From Dactylonectria macrodidyma (taxonomy: Eukaryota; Ascomycota; Sordariomycetes; Hypocreales; Nectriaceae), in contig JAGMUV010000032.1 of the NCBI GenBank assembly GCA_020744425.1, forward strand, positions 620,001 to 684,000: a DNA stretch of 64,000 bases. Reading direction: 5' to 3'. Positions 33,055 through 44,460 of the stretch are shown piece by piece. The notes beneath the pieces were generated by a model. That model made no database searches and was not told the DNA's origin. It was given only the letters and a program-made list of their open reading frames with translations. The position numbers and the translations under genes are program-made. The first letter of the stretch is position 1, and each line of letters starts with the position of its first letter.

Positions 33055-33940
33055 TTATCTGCTCAAATAGTCGCCTCCACCCAAAAGCTCAAGGTCCATT
33101 GGGGTGACTGGACCAGGACTGTCCAAGGGAAGTAACCTAGGAGATCGAGGCTTATGCGGGGTTTGAGCAGGGAGGCGAGCCCCCCGAAGAGACAGAGAAT
33201 TGATGGATACACCACCGACCAGCTTATTACCGGAATTGGCAGGGTTAATCAAGAGTTCGCTGGCGGCCATGCTAGCTTGGACCATAATATCCCTTCGGTA
33301 CTGCTGCAGCTTGCGATGTAATTCGGTCTCGGGAGTTACCAAGTGCGGCAGAGGAATAGTCTTAGAGTCGGGACTGATGTTGGAGGATAGGGTTCCCGCC
33401 AACGCAGGATGTAGCATGGATTGGCTGGTACCTCTGCTCTCAAAATTGGATGGATAATATTTGCCCATGGGCAAGGGGCTGTCATAGAATCCTGGGGCGA
33501 GGTACGAGGTAACAGGAGTGTTGGAGGATGCCATTAACGCATTCTGAGCTGGGTGCGATGTAGGACGATCAGCGTAGACTGGGCCAGACTCAGCGATAAG
33601 GGGGCTCATTCTGGCGTCTGCTTGATGTTGGAATAAGTGCGGATGCTGTATCCGGCCGTTGGGATCCTCGTGGAAGGAGAAATAGCTGTGATCCAATTAG
33701 CTATTAGCCCAACTGTAGAAACATCCAAGGCTCGACTCACTCAGGAACGTCTCCCCGGGCTGACGATCGCTCTGGAGGAGTACGTGCAGGAGCGGTACTG
33801 AAATGTTTGGGTTGAGGTACCTCAATGACTTTGGACCGAGCACGACTACGGCTACGAAGCGTAGAGAAACTAGAAGATGTGCCAGGAGCAAAACGGTCAT
33901 CATCTGGAAGAAACGGAGAAAGTGTGGCTAGGTGAGCCAT
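33055..33940 (-). CDS. uncharacterised fungal protein, 276 aa
   Basis: Two exons, 33940-33741 and 33685-33055, with a 55-base GTGAGT...CACAG intron; the joined 831 bases are in frame. The protein starts MAHLATLSPFLPDDD, has a basic RSRSRARSK stretch near residue 30, a DYFSFHEDP motif at the exon junction, and a possible amphipathic helix TELHRKLQQYRRDIMVQA near residue 190. No membrane segment or signal peptide. Clean splice structure and residue conservation style suggest a real gene; function unknown. Confidence 0.65.
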
Positions 33941-34938
33941 GAAGCTAAAGTATAAACAGAGTTATGATGAATGCCAACGGAGGAGTAAGAGGAAAACAGG
34001 AATTGCGATATATGAAGTAGAAGATGGCGAGAATACTGGTCAGGACAGGGCCACGAGAGCATCCAGGGCAGCACAGTTGTCACTAGAAAAGGCCGGCTCG
34101 GGAAGATGGGGTTGCTACCCCGCGATGGCTGCAAATGCGTATGGGGTAGAAAACAGGCCAAGTTGTCCGGGAGCCACGGCCCGAATAGAGGATGGTAGAG
34201 AATTGTAGAAATGGAGGACAAACGGGGATAGATGGAACAAAAGATAAGACAGGAATATGAGCGGAAGCAGAACCAAACACGGTGTTGAATGGAGAACTAG
34301 GCTAGACGACAGGAGATCGGGCATGGAAATTTAGGAAACGGGGGAGCGGGAGCCTCAGTCCTTTCACCATCCGGCCCGGGATGACAGGCATGTGGATGCA
34401 TTGCTGCACGCAACTGAAGCGTGGCGGCGGGGCCCCGGGAAATGAAAGCTCCTCCATCTTCCCTGTGGTCGCACCCTTGGCTCAATGGTGGTGTACAGTA
34501 TGCAGCGCGTCCTTGTGTTAGGAGGGTTACGTCTGTTTCCGTAAGGTTGCATTTCGTGGCGTCGCACAAGGGCTTTAAAAGAACTGAGCCATGTCTCGTC
34601 TCGGAAAATGTCGTCATTGATGAGTTGTCTGACCAACATAGGTTCAGAGGTCGGATAGTCGCCGGTGGCGACCCGATGACCTGATTGGTGAGACCGCCAA
34701 AAACAGTCATTTGAAGATCAACCGATATGGGAGCGGGGTAGATGATAACGGATAAGATGGGCGCCGATGGCCAATGATGGAGCATTCCATCCCAACAAGT
34801 AGGTGGCCATTGACCAAGATTCCTCACTGCTGTACTAACTTGCATTGGGGTTTTTTCAGACCCAGGTAGGCTGGTTTTTATTCGCCCGGGGGGACACACC
34901 CCAGAGGGCCTTTGCACTAAGCTGTTTCCAACGAGTAG
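33941..34938. other. upstream region of the 276-aa gene
   Basis: No supported gene. Long minus-strand frames here start with non-ATG codons and have no domain. Pyrimidine-rich stretches on the minus strand fit a leader/promoter. Confidence 0.4.
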
Positions 34939-34940
34939 TA

Positions 34941-35195
34941 TCCCTTTGACTGTGGTAAGACTACACTTGGGCTTGGCGACCCACGGAGGCTCGGGAGATT
35001 GGCGGTACGCATATTGACTTTTAAATACTAGGTGGCTGTGAGGAGTGATATGTATTATAATGTAGATCCTGAAAAGCAGTGACTTCTGTTCTCACATAAA
35101 ATAGGTGATACCTCATGTACCTCGATTTTCTCGCTCAATTGTTGGTTAAGATCCCTGCTTCCAGCGCAAGTGTAGTCTTACCACAGTCAAAGGGA
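34941..35195. mobile_element. MITE, copy B, 255 bp
   Basis: TIRs of 29 bases (outer end TCCCTTTGACTGTGGTAAGA), TA on both flanks, same 255-base length as copy A. Compared with copy A, both TIR arms carry the same substitutions relative to A, so the two copies come from different source elements or are old. Confidence 0.85.
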
Positions 35196-35197
35196 TA

Positions 35198-36429
35198 ACG
35201 CACCTGGAATTTGGAAATTTGGGGGGGTGGCATCCTCGCCGCCCTGATTTCCATCATGGCTGAGTCCTGGCCGACCGCTTGCCAAGGTCTGGGTGTTGCG
35301 ACCGAATGCAACAAGATCGCCAAAGTAGTCGGGTAGCTGGGCATGGTACGGTTTGGCATCGAAGGCCGGAACCTGGGCGAGAGGTAGGGGGATTTTAGTG
35401 TTCGAGCGAGGTTGGCCGTGTATCTTTGTGTATTGGAGATGGTGTTTGGGCTTGAAATTTGTGGTCTCGTGGGCTATTGGACTGGCGGCTCTGGCTGTAA
35501 CATAGATAACGTTAGTTTCATATTTATTTAATTTGGTGGTTGCATTCCGGGTGTGTAGAAAATTGGAATTTGTATGGAGTTGCAATTTTTAACGCTAGTC
35601 ATTGGTGGGTGTTAGTCATTGGTAGGTGGTGCATGGTAATATCCATGATTGCTCAAATTGTGTCCTAGTCTCCTTCAGCCCATACTATGCCCGCTTGTTG
35701 CTCATGCTCCCCTTACGTAGTGTCTCTCTCTCCTTCTCTGCGGATTCCCATGGGTTAGATTAGCGAACTACTTTGAAGCCTATTCTCCAAGTGTTCAGTG
35801 TCCTATCTACGGTGGCTGAAGCGGTGTTCGCTGTTTTGGCACGTGTATATATTCTTGTCCGGATTGTTGACGGGGCTGCTTGAGTGAGAGCGCAGCAGCT
35901 TTGTTACTCGTGATGAGCAAGACGCTGCGATATATGAAGCATAGTAGGGCTCAAAGCATATTCCATCGCTGCAAGTTCTCCGCTGTATGGGTTCTGTTCC
36001 TACCTGGCGGGGGTTGACTCAACCGATGTATGTAACTAACAACGCTAGGCTGGAGGGGCTGGAGGGGCTAGAAGGAGGGCGCAGTTACCAAAAAGAGATG
36101 AATAATCTTGTGGTTGAGAGAGGCATGGGCAAATAATAAAATAGTTTCTGATTTCGCGCTAATCTATCACTATTATGGTTTTGACTACGACCGTCCCTCG
36201 TACTCGCCTCGTTCTCTTCCGTTGTGATAAGCTCCTTTGATTGGTGTATGTCGGAAACTCGGTATTGGTAGGTTTCCTTTCCATCCTGGTTAAAGACCTC
36301 ATGCTTTGATGGGTCGTCATCAACCAGCGTGAGATCGATGAATACTTGGTTCCTTATGATTGTCTTAGGCGCTCTGTGTAATTGACCAGGCACTTGAGTC
36401 GAAGTCGCAAAACCGAGCTGGATTCAACT
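35198..36429. other. gene-free stretch
   Basis: No supported gene. A short duplicated GCTGGAGGG phrase near 36050 and random frames only. Confidence 0.45.
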
Positions 36430-36444
36430 CTGTCTTCAATATCC

Positions 36445-37039
36445 TAGAAAAGGTTCAAATGACCTGTTTCTGTCTCCAGGAGTTCACACTCTCCGGTCTC
36501 TACATCTGGAAGACATGGGATATCCTTAAGACAGCTTTTGGAGCAAACGTCGATTCATGTGGCAACTTTTTGCCATCAATATCCTCATCGTGGTTATGGA
36601 TATCGCACTTCTCGCTATCGAATACAAGAGCTTATTCCTCTGGGAGCAAGGAGTCAAAGTTATCACTTACTCCATCAAGCTCAAGCTCGAATTCGCGGTA
36701 TTGGGCGAGCTCATCGAGTTCGTTCAGCATCGAGGTGGCACCGGTTCTTGTGGACAATCGAACTATAATACAGCTGCATTCGTGGAGCTCTCTGGTAGTC
36801 GGTCTCAAACAGGGGACAGAAAACTGCGCTCTATTACGACTAGGCCAGAAGCAATCCACATGGAAGACGTGCAGCCCAGCACATCGGTTACGACCATAAC
36901 CTTAAAGGCATCACCACATCCATCGCAGGTCTTTCCAGGCAATCACGAGCGAGCGATGCTGTGTTATAGTCAAATGATTTTCATTTGCTGCGGTCGTAAT
37001 CCGAAGACGGCGAATGTGCCAGAGGATAGCCACACTTGA
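36445..37039 (+). pseudogene. DUF7703-like membrane protein, C-terminal fragment
   Basis: After a possible acceptor (TCTCCAG at about 36474-36480) the DNA reads QEFTLSGLYIWKTWDILKT, shifts frame at about 36542, and continues MWQLFAINILIVVMDIALL and VKVITYSIKLKLEFAVLGEL. This is colinear with QEVIISGLYLREARKMLR...VKLKLEFIVLNQL of the intact gene at 40348-41247. Only the last two or three membrane segments are present. A hydrophilic tail runs to TGA at 37039. Confidence 0.7.
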
Positions 37040-37538
37040 TGGCACTGGGGGACGTGTATATATATGCAAACTTTGCTAACTCCCTTACGTTCTTTCTTGA
37101 TTTCTTTTTATCGTATAATGCAATCCCTTGTCCTCGCTTTCCCCCTAAGTAAGCGCCCGTACAATCTCAATAAGAGGAGTTAGAAATGAAGGGTCCTCAG
37201 AGGAGTTGTAATCATAATGCTGATGGTTTTGGCGCACTATAATATAGAAGTCAGCGCCGTATCGTTGGACCTCCGCGAGCAAATAATGGTTTACAGAAAA
37301 CACCAATCAGCAGGCGTTTCTTGCCCATTGCAAACCCCCAGCTCGTTCCCCTTATGGCAGTAGAGCACCCAATGCTAACGCTGTCACTGCTACGGTCTTA
37401 CATCATGGTGGGAAGGAGCGGCAATTCCCAGCTACCGAGCTAATGCAGACGAGTGATTCCAGGCTAGCCATGACTCGCTTGCTGCAGCACGGCTGTACAA
37501 CCGAACATGGGTGGCAGGAATGGGTTATGGGGTCCACC

Positions 37539-38325
37539 TCAAGGTGTGCGCAAGCCTGTAGCACGTTCGTAATCGGCACCAGAGGGGACAGGGCGTTGAC
37601 GTTGGTGCTGCTGTTGTTGGAGGGCAGCATGGAGGTCGGCACGCTGGTAAGGGGTAAGGATGTACCCAGCATTGTATTCATCCGTGTTGGCGGATGACGA
37701 AGGGCTGGAAATGTTGGAGAAGATGGGGCAAGGGACGGTGTTTGCCCAAGATCCACAGTTGATGGGGAGAGGAACGTATTGTTGACTGTAGTCAGGGGGA
37801 GGAGGGATGTAGTCGCCAGAGGGGAAGGGCGGCGTCCTGGGGCTGGGGATAGCACCGCTGCCAGTGCTGAGGTTGCCGTCGTCGACTGTTGAGAAGGGTC
37901 AGTATACGAGTCACTATACAAGTGAACTCATTCATAATACCTGGTGTTGAGCATTGGGAAGAAGCCATTGAGATGTCCATGTTCTCCTTTAACCAGTTCA
38001 ACTCATCCTCGAGTGCCTTGTTTCGTCGAAGTAGCTCTTGAACAGTCTGGTCCCGGCTTTGCTTACTCTTGAGTTCATCGAGCTCTCGCTCCAACCGTCC
38101 AATGTTCTCCTTGGTCCGGGCTCGCATCACCCGTTGGGCTTCTCGGTCGTTTGCTCGCTTTCGGGCAAGTTGCGAAGGAGTCAATTCAGAGACACTTCGA
38201 GTGTCTGCATAGCATAGCCGTGTTAGACAGTTGCACCATGAGGATGATACATCCAAACAACAAACAACAGGCGTACCCTTACGCTTGGTAGTCCTAGCAG
38301 GTTCGGCCGAAGATGAGCGCGCCAT
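37539..38325 (-). CDS. bZIP transcription factor, 219 aa
   Basis: Three exons: 38325-38277, 38204-37941, 37885-37539; both introns are GT-AG and the 660 bases are in frame. The start ATG has a good context (AAGATGG). Residues 17 on: QLARKRANDREAQRVMRART is a fungal bZIP basic region (N-x2-EAQ-x3-R pattern), followed by a leucine-zipper heptad series LERELDELKSKQ...LLRRNKALEDELNWL. The rest is Pro/Ser/Gln-rich, a likely activation region, ending at TGA 37541-37539. It binds DNA as a dimer; targets unknown. Intact. Confidence 0.85.
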
Positions 38326-38436
38326 CTTGATGGAAGATTCTGGTGAAGGAGCAGAAGTTGGTCGACGATGGTGTGTGTTGGTTGTTGCGGTCTGGGCCCT
38401 ATCGAGAGTATTTAGATGCAGGGTCGTGTAGAGCAA

Positions 38437-39405
38437 TCTTCAGTAAGTGTTCGCATGCAGACTGACCAGCTATCTAATCAACTGGGCTTCGGTGGATAGG
38501 TCGGGGTGGAAGATACTCTTACTCGGCCCTCGATGCTATGGGCCATCGGTGGTACCAACAACATCCAATGTACAAGGTTCGAGGGTAGCTTGTCGAAGCG
38601 CAGTTCTGTTCCCGGTCAAGTCCGGGCGAGACGAAAGCCAAGGCAGTACAAAACCTGCGTATCCAGCCGTGGGCCTGATCCAGATTCCCTCCTTGCCGGA
38701 GGCACCTTCGGGGACATGTATCAGGTGCCTCAGCTCCAAACTGACACACGTCAGTCGTGGAGAGACACGGCGATGGCGTCGACCGTCCAATCCGCTTCTA
38801 GAACGCTGAGGCATGCCAGGACCGGGCTTGATGCTTTGATAGAGCCAATGCGCGTGGCAAGTCCTACGAGGCCCACTCTAGGCGTGTGTCTGAAATTGCT
38901 CCTGGGGCCGTTCGTGTGACCTTCATGCCTCGAGAATAAACTCTGATCTATGCCGCTTGCGGTGGGACCAGCCCATATCCGGCTTGGTTGTCGCCCATGG
39001 ATACTTCATCTACGGAGCCATGGCTTGCAGTGGCGGCTTCTTCTGCAGCCGACGGGCATCGTCGGACGGACATCACGATAAAGGGAAAATATCGGATATT
39101 CGCCACAGTCATGTGAGAGGCTAGGTTGTTCGCGCCTCAAGCGCTCATCAGGAAGTCCGTTGGAAGCAGGTGCGTTCTGTAAAATACCGCAGGGACCGCA
39201 GCCACTAAAAATTCACTCTGGATCCACCTATTCGTGGCAGAGGGAGCGACTTTCACATGCCACGACGACTTCATTTTTATCGATTACGATGTCCGGATGA
39301 CGCTGACGGGATGTGATGGCCTTGCTTGCTTTTCAGCCCGGCCCTGCACCTACCTCTCCAAGTCCTACACGGATTATAGAGCGGCAACCGGTATCTATCA
39401 TCAAA
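38437..39405. other. gene-free stretch
   Basis: No supported gene or repeat. Confidence 0.4.
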
Positions 39406-39408
39406 TCA

Positions 39409-39650
39409 GCAAATAAACTTGCCTATAAGCGCGTAGAGGAGTACAATGCCAAGTTGAGGGTGTTCTAGGCTCTCTGCGCCAAATTCGAAGAGGCCGTCAC
39501 ACAATTCGCTGCTGGACCGAAAAGAGAACTCGGACAAAAGTTCGCTAATGATTTCCTGGGCTCCTGGAATCAGGAGCTTTCTGGTGCCAAACCTGCCTCT
39601 CGGCCTACTTACAGCAGCGCCGCAGCCTTCCCCATAGCTGCACATTATTC
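39409..39650 (+). pseudogene. Tad-like LINE ORF1 fragment
   Basis: One frame reads YKRVEEYNAKLRVF, an in-frame TAG (39466-39468), then ALCAKFEEAVTQFAAGPKR and ANDFLGSWNQELSGAKP, which I recognise as part of the gag-like ORF1 of fungal Tad-clade LINEs. The zinc knuckles and the reverse transcriptase ORF are absent. The stop is plausibly CAG to TAG. Assignment rests on memory of family motifs. Confidence 0.5.
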
Positions 39651-40347
39651 TGGCAGATTTCAAGGACTTGAAAATGCCGAGGCTCCAGTCAGCCTCTGCG
39701 GAGCGCTCATTAGCACCGGAGGATGGAGTATCCGGGGGCCTAGTGCAGTCTCAGACTCTCTCAGGGAGCACACTGGCTCGATATGCCAATGTCAATCGGT
39801 GCAGCGATCCGAATACGCCATGACAGAACTGCTGTCTCAAACCTTGCAAACCGTGGCGTTCGTTGCTATAGATTGGGCGACGGCACGAGTCATTTTACAT
39901 CCGAACCGTTTAATTTATAGCCCGATGCCTCACACAAGTTAGGTCTCTCGCTTTGACCCCGCCCGCCTGTCGGACCATGCGGAGAAGCCGTCGAGAACGT
40001 GGCCTCCAAACGACACCAACGAACAGCCAGCCAGTGTCGCGGCACAGCGCCCCAGTCTCGTGGAAGATGATCACCGCTTTGACTCACCCTTGATTCATCC
40101 ACTGCCAGCAACACAGCGGGTCTGATCGGCCCTCGAACACGCGGGGAACATCCTGGATCACGCACCACAGGCACAGCAAGCACAGCAAGCAGATGCCGGC
40201 CCCTGCCTTTTCCCAACGGCACCTCCGCTTAGTGCTACTTCGCCGTTCACCCGGTTTTCTGGTATGACACTCCAATCACGGAACTTGCCGATCCGTTCAG
40301 CTGAACCTTGTCAACCTAGAATCCACAGAAGCTCGACGCAAGCCATC
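39651..40347. other. gene-free stretch upstream of DUF7703 gene
   Basis: The LINE-like reading frame stays open to about 39940 but loses family similarity. The rest is likely promoter of the gene starting at 40348. Confidence 0.35.
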
Positions 40348-41247
40348 ATGGCTCCTGCTGAAGGCTACCGTGGCGGAATTGACGTCACCCTCCCGATCGC
40401 CATGACCATTGCCGGCTTCTTTGCCGTCTCAGTGTACAATGTCTTCGAGATCAACGTACAAATATTTTTCCTGTTCCGCAAGCGCACCGGCCTATACTTT
40501 TGGAGCTTGCTTTTTGCATCGTGGGGGATCGCCCTTCATTCAGTCGGATTCCTGCTGCAGTTCTTCCAACTCTGCAAAAATGACTACGCCAATATTGTCA
40601 TCATTACACTTGGGGGCGTTCCTATGGTCATTGGATTCGCCGTTGTGCTTTATTCCAGGCTTCACCTGATTGTTGAGGACAGGAGGAAGATCAGATGGGT
40701 CCTCATAATGATCTTAATGAGTTTTTTGGTCTTCGTACCCCCAACAATCCTAAACTTCGGCTCCAACTCTCCGCACCCGGAGCCATTCATCCGACCGTTT
40801 GAAATTTACGAAAAAGTTATGCTCTTCGCCTTCTCAGCCCAAGAAGTCATTATCTCTGGCCTCTACTTGCGGGAGGCTCGGAAGATGCTGCGGATCGTGG
40901 ACTTGAACAGGAGCAAGGGCTCCAACCGAGTCATGAAGCATCTCATTTATGTCAATGTCTTGGTCATCGTATTGGACATGACTATAATTGGCACCGAGTT
41001 AGGGGGTGTACACGAGATTCAGACCACCTATAAGAGCGCAGTGTATAGCGTCAAACTGAAGCTTGAGTTCATTGTTCTGAATCAGCTTCGCTCCCTAGTC
41101 AAGAGAGGTGGAAACTCATGCGACTGCCAGTCGCCTCATATCTTGTCGACTACAGCTGAAGGCACAACATCTAGTGTGGGATACTCCTGTTCAATGAAGA
41201 CATTTTTTGGCCACGGTTCCCTTTCGTCCAACTTGCCAACTCGGTAA
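40348..41247 (+). CDS. DUF7703-like seven-TM membrane protein, 299 aa
   Basis: An intronless frame starting MAPAEGYRGGIDV (ATG in CATCATGG context). Seven hydrophobic segments are visible, from VTLPIAMTIAGFFAVSVYNV to LIYVNVLVIVLDMTIIG, followed by a conserved KLKLEFIVLNQLRSL helix and a short cytosolic tail. The layout matches a large uncharacterised fungal family of integral membrane proteins (DUF7703), often found near secondary-metabolite or lineage-specific genes. The last ~40 residues, after NSCDCQSPH, may be poorly conserved tail. The frame is intact. A damaged paralogue lies at 36445-37039. Confidence 0.75.
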   Translation: MAPAEGYRGGIDVTLPIAMTIAGFFAVSVYNVFEINVQIFFLFRKRTGLYFWSLLFASWGIALHSVGFLLQFFQLCKNDYANIVIITLGGVPMVIGFAVVLYSRLHLIVEDRRKIRWVLIMILMSFLVFVPPTILNFGSNSPHPEPFIRPFEIYEKVMLFAFSAQEVIISGLYLREARKMLRIVDLNRSKGSNRVMKHLIYVNVLVIVLDMTIIGTELGGVHEIQTTYKSAVYSVKLKLEFIVLNQLRSLVKRGGNSCDCQSPHILSTTAEGTTSSVGYSCSMKTFFGHGSLSSNLPTR

Positions 41248-41341
41248 TCATATCTCCCTCAGCTACAGCTCTGGGACCACAGGCGTACCCAAGGGAGTTG
41301 AGATCACGCACTACGCATACGTTGCTAACGTCAGAGGGTAG
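41240..41341 (+). pseudogene. scar of an acyl-CoA ligase / adenylation domain
   Basis: About 30 codons read LSYSSGTTGVPKGVEITHY, the A3 phosphate-binding core of ANL enzymes (4-coumarate:CoA-ligase type), then stop at 41339-41341. No other part of the enzyme is nearby. It starts inside the last codons of the DUF7703 gene and ends in a tandem repeat. Confidence 0.75.
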
Positions 41342-41401
41342 GCTTTGGCCAGGGTAGGCTTTGGCCAGGGTAGGCTTTGGCCAGGGTAGGCTTTGGCCTG
41401 G
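41338..41401. repeat. 16-bp tandem repeat, four copies
   Basis: GTAGGCTTTGGCCAGG repeated four times, the last copy with one change. Confidence 0.9.
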
Positions 41402-41812
41402 GCACAGATTCTTGTACCTGAAGAGTTGAAGAGTAATCTATCTGCTGACATCGCTTCAAAAGTATGGCTTGACCTTGGGTGCAGCGAGTGATACCAGCTC
41501 TAGATAATAAGTCAAACACAAGGAGCAACTTGCTCATTTTGCTCCCGGGCCGTTCGTCCGTTGTTCTTTACTCTCTATAAATTGCTCTTATGTCCTCTTT
41601 CTACGTGTCTAAGTACCTGGGTGTAACAAAATCGCACCGCATGCGATGGCATTCGAAGTCGGCATTTCGGCACGGGTCTTTCCCTACGTGAGAGTTTGCC
41701 CTCCGTGCGAGTCTTGACGACACGGTGTTGGTAACCTCGACTCATCGGCTGCTGATTTCTTGACTTAGACTGAAGGGCAGTACTACATAGGATAATGCGA
41801 TACCATTCTGCT
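41402..41812. other. gene-free stretch
   Basis: No supported gene; 3' flank of the Est1-type gene. Confidence 0.45.
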
Positions 41813-44159
41813 CTAACACTCCCTATGTTCAACATTCTCCCGCCTCGAGTCTCTTTCACCATCGGTTAGTTCTGGAGTTAATTCTAGGGAATGGCCGACA
41901 GCACCGTCGATCTCCACATCGTATCTAGGTGCAACCCCGAATTTCTTAGAGTCAGCGTCGAAGGTCAGCCACTTGCCGTGGGCAGCGATTTGGTAGCCGA
42001 GATACAGAATTCGCTCCTTTCGCTGGTCCGTCATGGAAGCAAGCTCGAAGTACTTTTCGTCCTCGTCGATTTTCCCATTATCGAACCAGTCTTTCGGGTG
42101 GTAGTCAGCGGCGTAGGTGAGGCCGCGCATGGCATAGTCCTCTGGCAAGGGCCTGGGGCGCTCGCCCTTCTCTGGACCAGGGAATTCATTCATTCTGGGT
42201 TCAAAGTCGCACGAGTCGAGATGGTAGTTGAGCGTGACCATAGTCAACTTCCAAGGGAAGGACTTTTCCAGATATGATATGCCAGCAGAATACTGTGTCA
42301 TCTTCAAGATGAAAACCAGAATTGTATGGATGAACGGAAGAGTATTCGTGTCGCCCCAGCGTCGAACCACGATATCATACGTCTTGACCGCGAAGTCGAG
42401 TGCTTGCGTAAACGACTTGCTTGGGGGTGTCTCTAGGATGGAGCTCCCGTCCATGGCGACATCTGTCTCGTCTGATCTCTGGGCCATGGCTCTCATGAGA
42501 ACATTGGACTCCATCCCATACCCAAGCAGAGAGCACGCTGTGGCGATGCCCATGAAGTAACTAAACTAGGTTAATATAAGATCGCGGGAAACTCGAAAGA
42601 GTACTGACCCCGCTTCAAGCCACTTCTTGGTTGATCCGGCAATTGTCCCATCGAGACGCACTAGAAATTCTTTTGTTGCCACTGCGAGCATGTTATCGTC
42701 TCCCTTGCCCGAGAAAAGAATGCCATGCACGCGTACAAAGTAGGTGTCAGTCTTTGACAGATGACGTGGATCAGACTCAAAAATGGGGTCGAACAGTGTC
42801 ATGATGCTCTCTCTTGCACTGAGAAACGGAATCGGCACACACAGTGACTTGGCGTAATAGTACAACTGCTGCAAGGCATTGGGTCGCGCCAAGATCGCCA
42901 AGTGGTGATATAAGCGCCCCGTGTCGGAAGACTTATCTGATGCCTTGCTGTACCAGTGCTGGCTAACCCCTGTCCAGACTTCTCGATCTTTGATGTCGTC
43001 ATCTTCGATGGCCATCCTGTAGCGACCAAGGTCTCCGAGACATTCAATCCACGTTTCCTCGAAAGCTGGCACAGTCTCGTACAGAAGCGCCATCATGCTG
43101 TATGCAAGGTACAGGAAGGTCAACATGTGCTCGAGGGATGCTGGTAATCTATGTCGGAGCAGCTCGAGGAAAGAATGGATGCCATGCCTCCACATGCGGG
43201 CAGGCATGGCATACTTGGAAGCAAGCCGGCGTAGCGGTAAATTGGCTGATGGGTGTTGACTGGCGAGGAAAAAGTCATGATGCTCATGCAGGAGTGTTCG
43301 GTGAAGAGCTATCAAGGCTTGCCACTGTTCGTTGTTCAATTTATTGGCATCGGGGTTGGACGACTGAGCGTTGTCAACTTCAATGCACTTAGTTTCAACC
43401 ATAACAAGGCCAGCATATATCCCCTTCACTTCAGCCACAAGTTGCTCTTGGGAGATTGGTCGGGTCTCTGGCTGAAGAAGCATATTGGTTGGTGGGAGCT
43501 CATCCTCATTGGGTTGAGGCGGGGGTTGTGGCTGTCGGGTAATTGTATTGGAGGGTGGTTGTCGCGAGGCTGAGGATGAAGCAACTGGGACAGACTGGCC
43601 CTGGGGTATTTTATATCCGTCCGCTTCAGTCCACGATATTCCGGAAGAGGGCTTCGGCTGCTGATCCAAGTTGCTCAATGGTCTCGTGACCCGGCCTCCG
43701 CTGCGTGTATCGGAAGCTGCATGGGGCGGGGAACCCTGGTCATAGCCTGGCGATGGCGAACGCTTCTTCTGAACTCGTTCGCCATCTCCATCATCCAGAC
43801 TGGGTTCTCGAGTATCGCGGTCCGCATCGATGGTAACCGCAACTCGAAGTTTGCGCTTTAGACGATGTGCACTTGGTTGTTCTGATGGCCTGTGACGCAG
43901 TCAGGAATATGTTCCAATCGTGGTCTAGAGTGGGATGAACTCACGATTGAGCTACGAAAATATTATATGCGTTGGTAATATCCTCGTCTGTGGCCCATTT
44001 TTCATGTTTTTCAGGATCGTTTTGGACATGAGTACGAAATGAAGTTTCGTTGTCGATGGGGACGTCCTCGTTGCAAAGAGGACAAAATGTATGAGTTGGG
44101 GAGACTTTTTTCCTGTTCTTGTTCCGCAGGTGCGTCACCCACTTGCTGCTAATATTCAT
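41813..44159 (-). CDS. Est1-type DNA/RNA-binding-domain protein, about 747 aa
   Basis: Exons 44159-43945, 43889-42609 and 42560-41813 join in frame (2244 bases) with GT-AG introns of 55 and 48 bases. The N-terminus has a cysteine/histidine segment (HTFCPLCNEDVP...FRTHVQNDPEKH), then a basic region (HRLKRKLRV, QKKRSPSP). The central part carries the EST1_DNA_bind hallmark (ECLGDLGRYRMAIED...WYSKASD...GRLYHHLAILARP and LCVPIPFLSARESIMTLF). The C-terminal part has GERPRPLPEDYAMRGL and DEDEKYFELASM...RILYLGYQIA, typical of the fungal family. Related proteins (Est1/Ebs1/SMG7) act in telomerase recruitment and nonsense-mediated decay, but this expanded group is uncharacterised. The first exon may lie further upstream; the cysteine-containing reading (TCLCPGG) continues above 44159 without an ATG. 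Confidence 0.8.
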
Positions 44160-44415
44160 GTTGAATACCTTTTCGTCTTTGTTTCCTCCTGGGCATAGAC
44201 AGGTGCGGTGTCTGTGCAGCAATGTTGAAAAGTGACTTCGATGCAGCTCGCTCGCCGGCTGTGGGCGGGTTCGGCGAAATCACAATCGGCCACAGCCTGT
44301 TGAGGGTAGTCGAGACCTGGTGGTGAGGGAGTGAGTACGGGCCGAGAGGAGAATGGACGTGGTGACCCAGGAGAGGCAAATCTCCAGTGGTTCGGCACCT
44401 GAGATTAGTAGTGTT

Positions 44416-44460
44416 GGTGGAGGCGAGAGTGGTGGAGGCGAGAGTGGTGGAGGCGAGAGT
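44416..44460. repeat. 15-bp tandem repeat, three copies
   Basis: GGTGGAGGCGAGAGT repeated three times with a partial fourth, upstream of the Est1-type gene. Confidence 0.85.

Noticed and set aside
34297..34917. 206-codon minus-strand frame
   Set aside because: Starts with GTG, has no domain, and is rich in Pro/Cys/His in a way typical of a chance frame.
35187..35585. 132-codon minus-strand frame
   Set aside because: Begins in AT-rich repeats and overlaps the MITE end; no domain or splice support.
38326..38436. in-frame N-terminal extension of the bZIP protein
   Set aside because: The extended frame begins with TTG, not ATG; the ATG at 38325 has a good context and gives a normal fungal bZIP.
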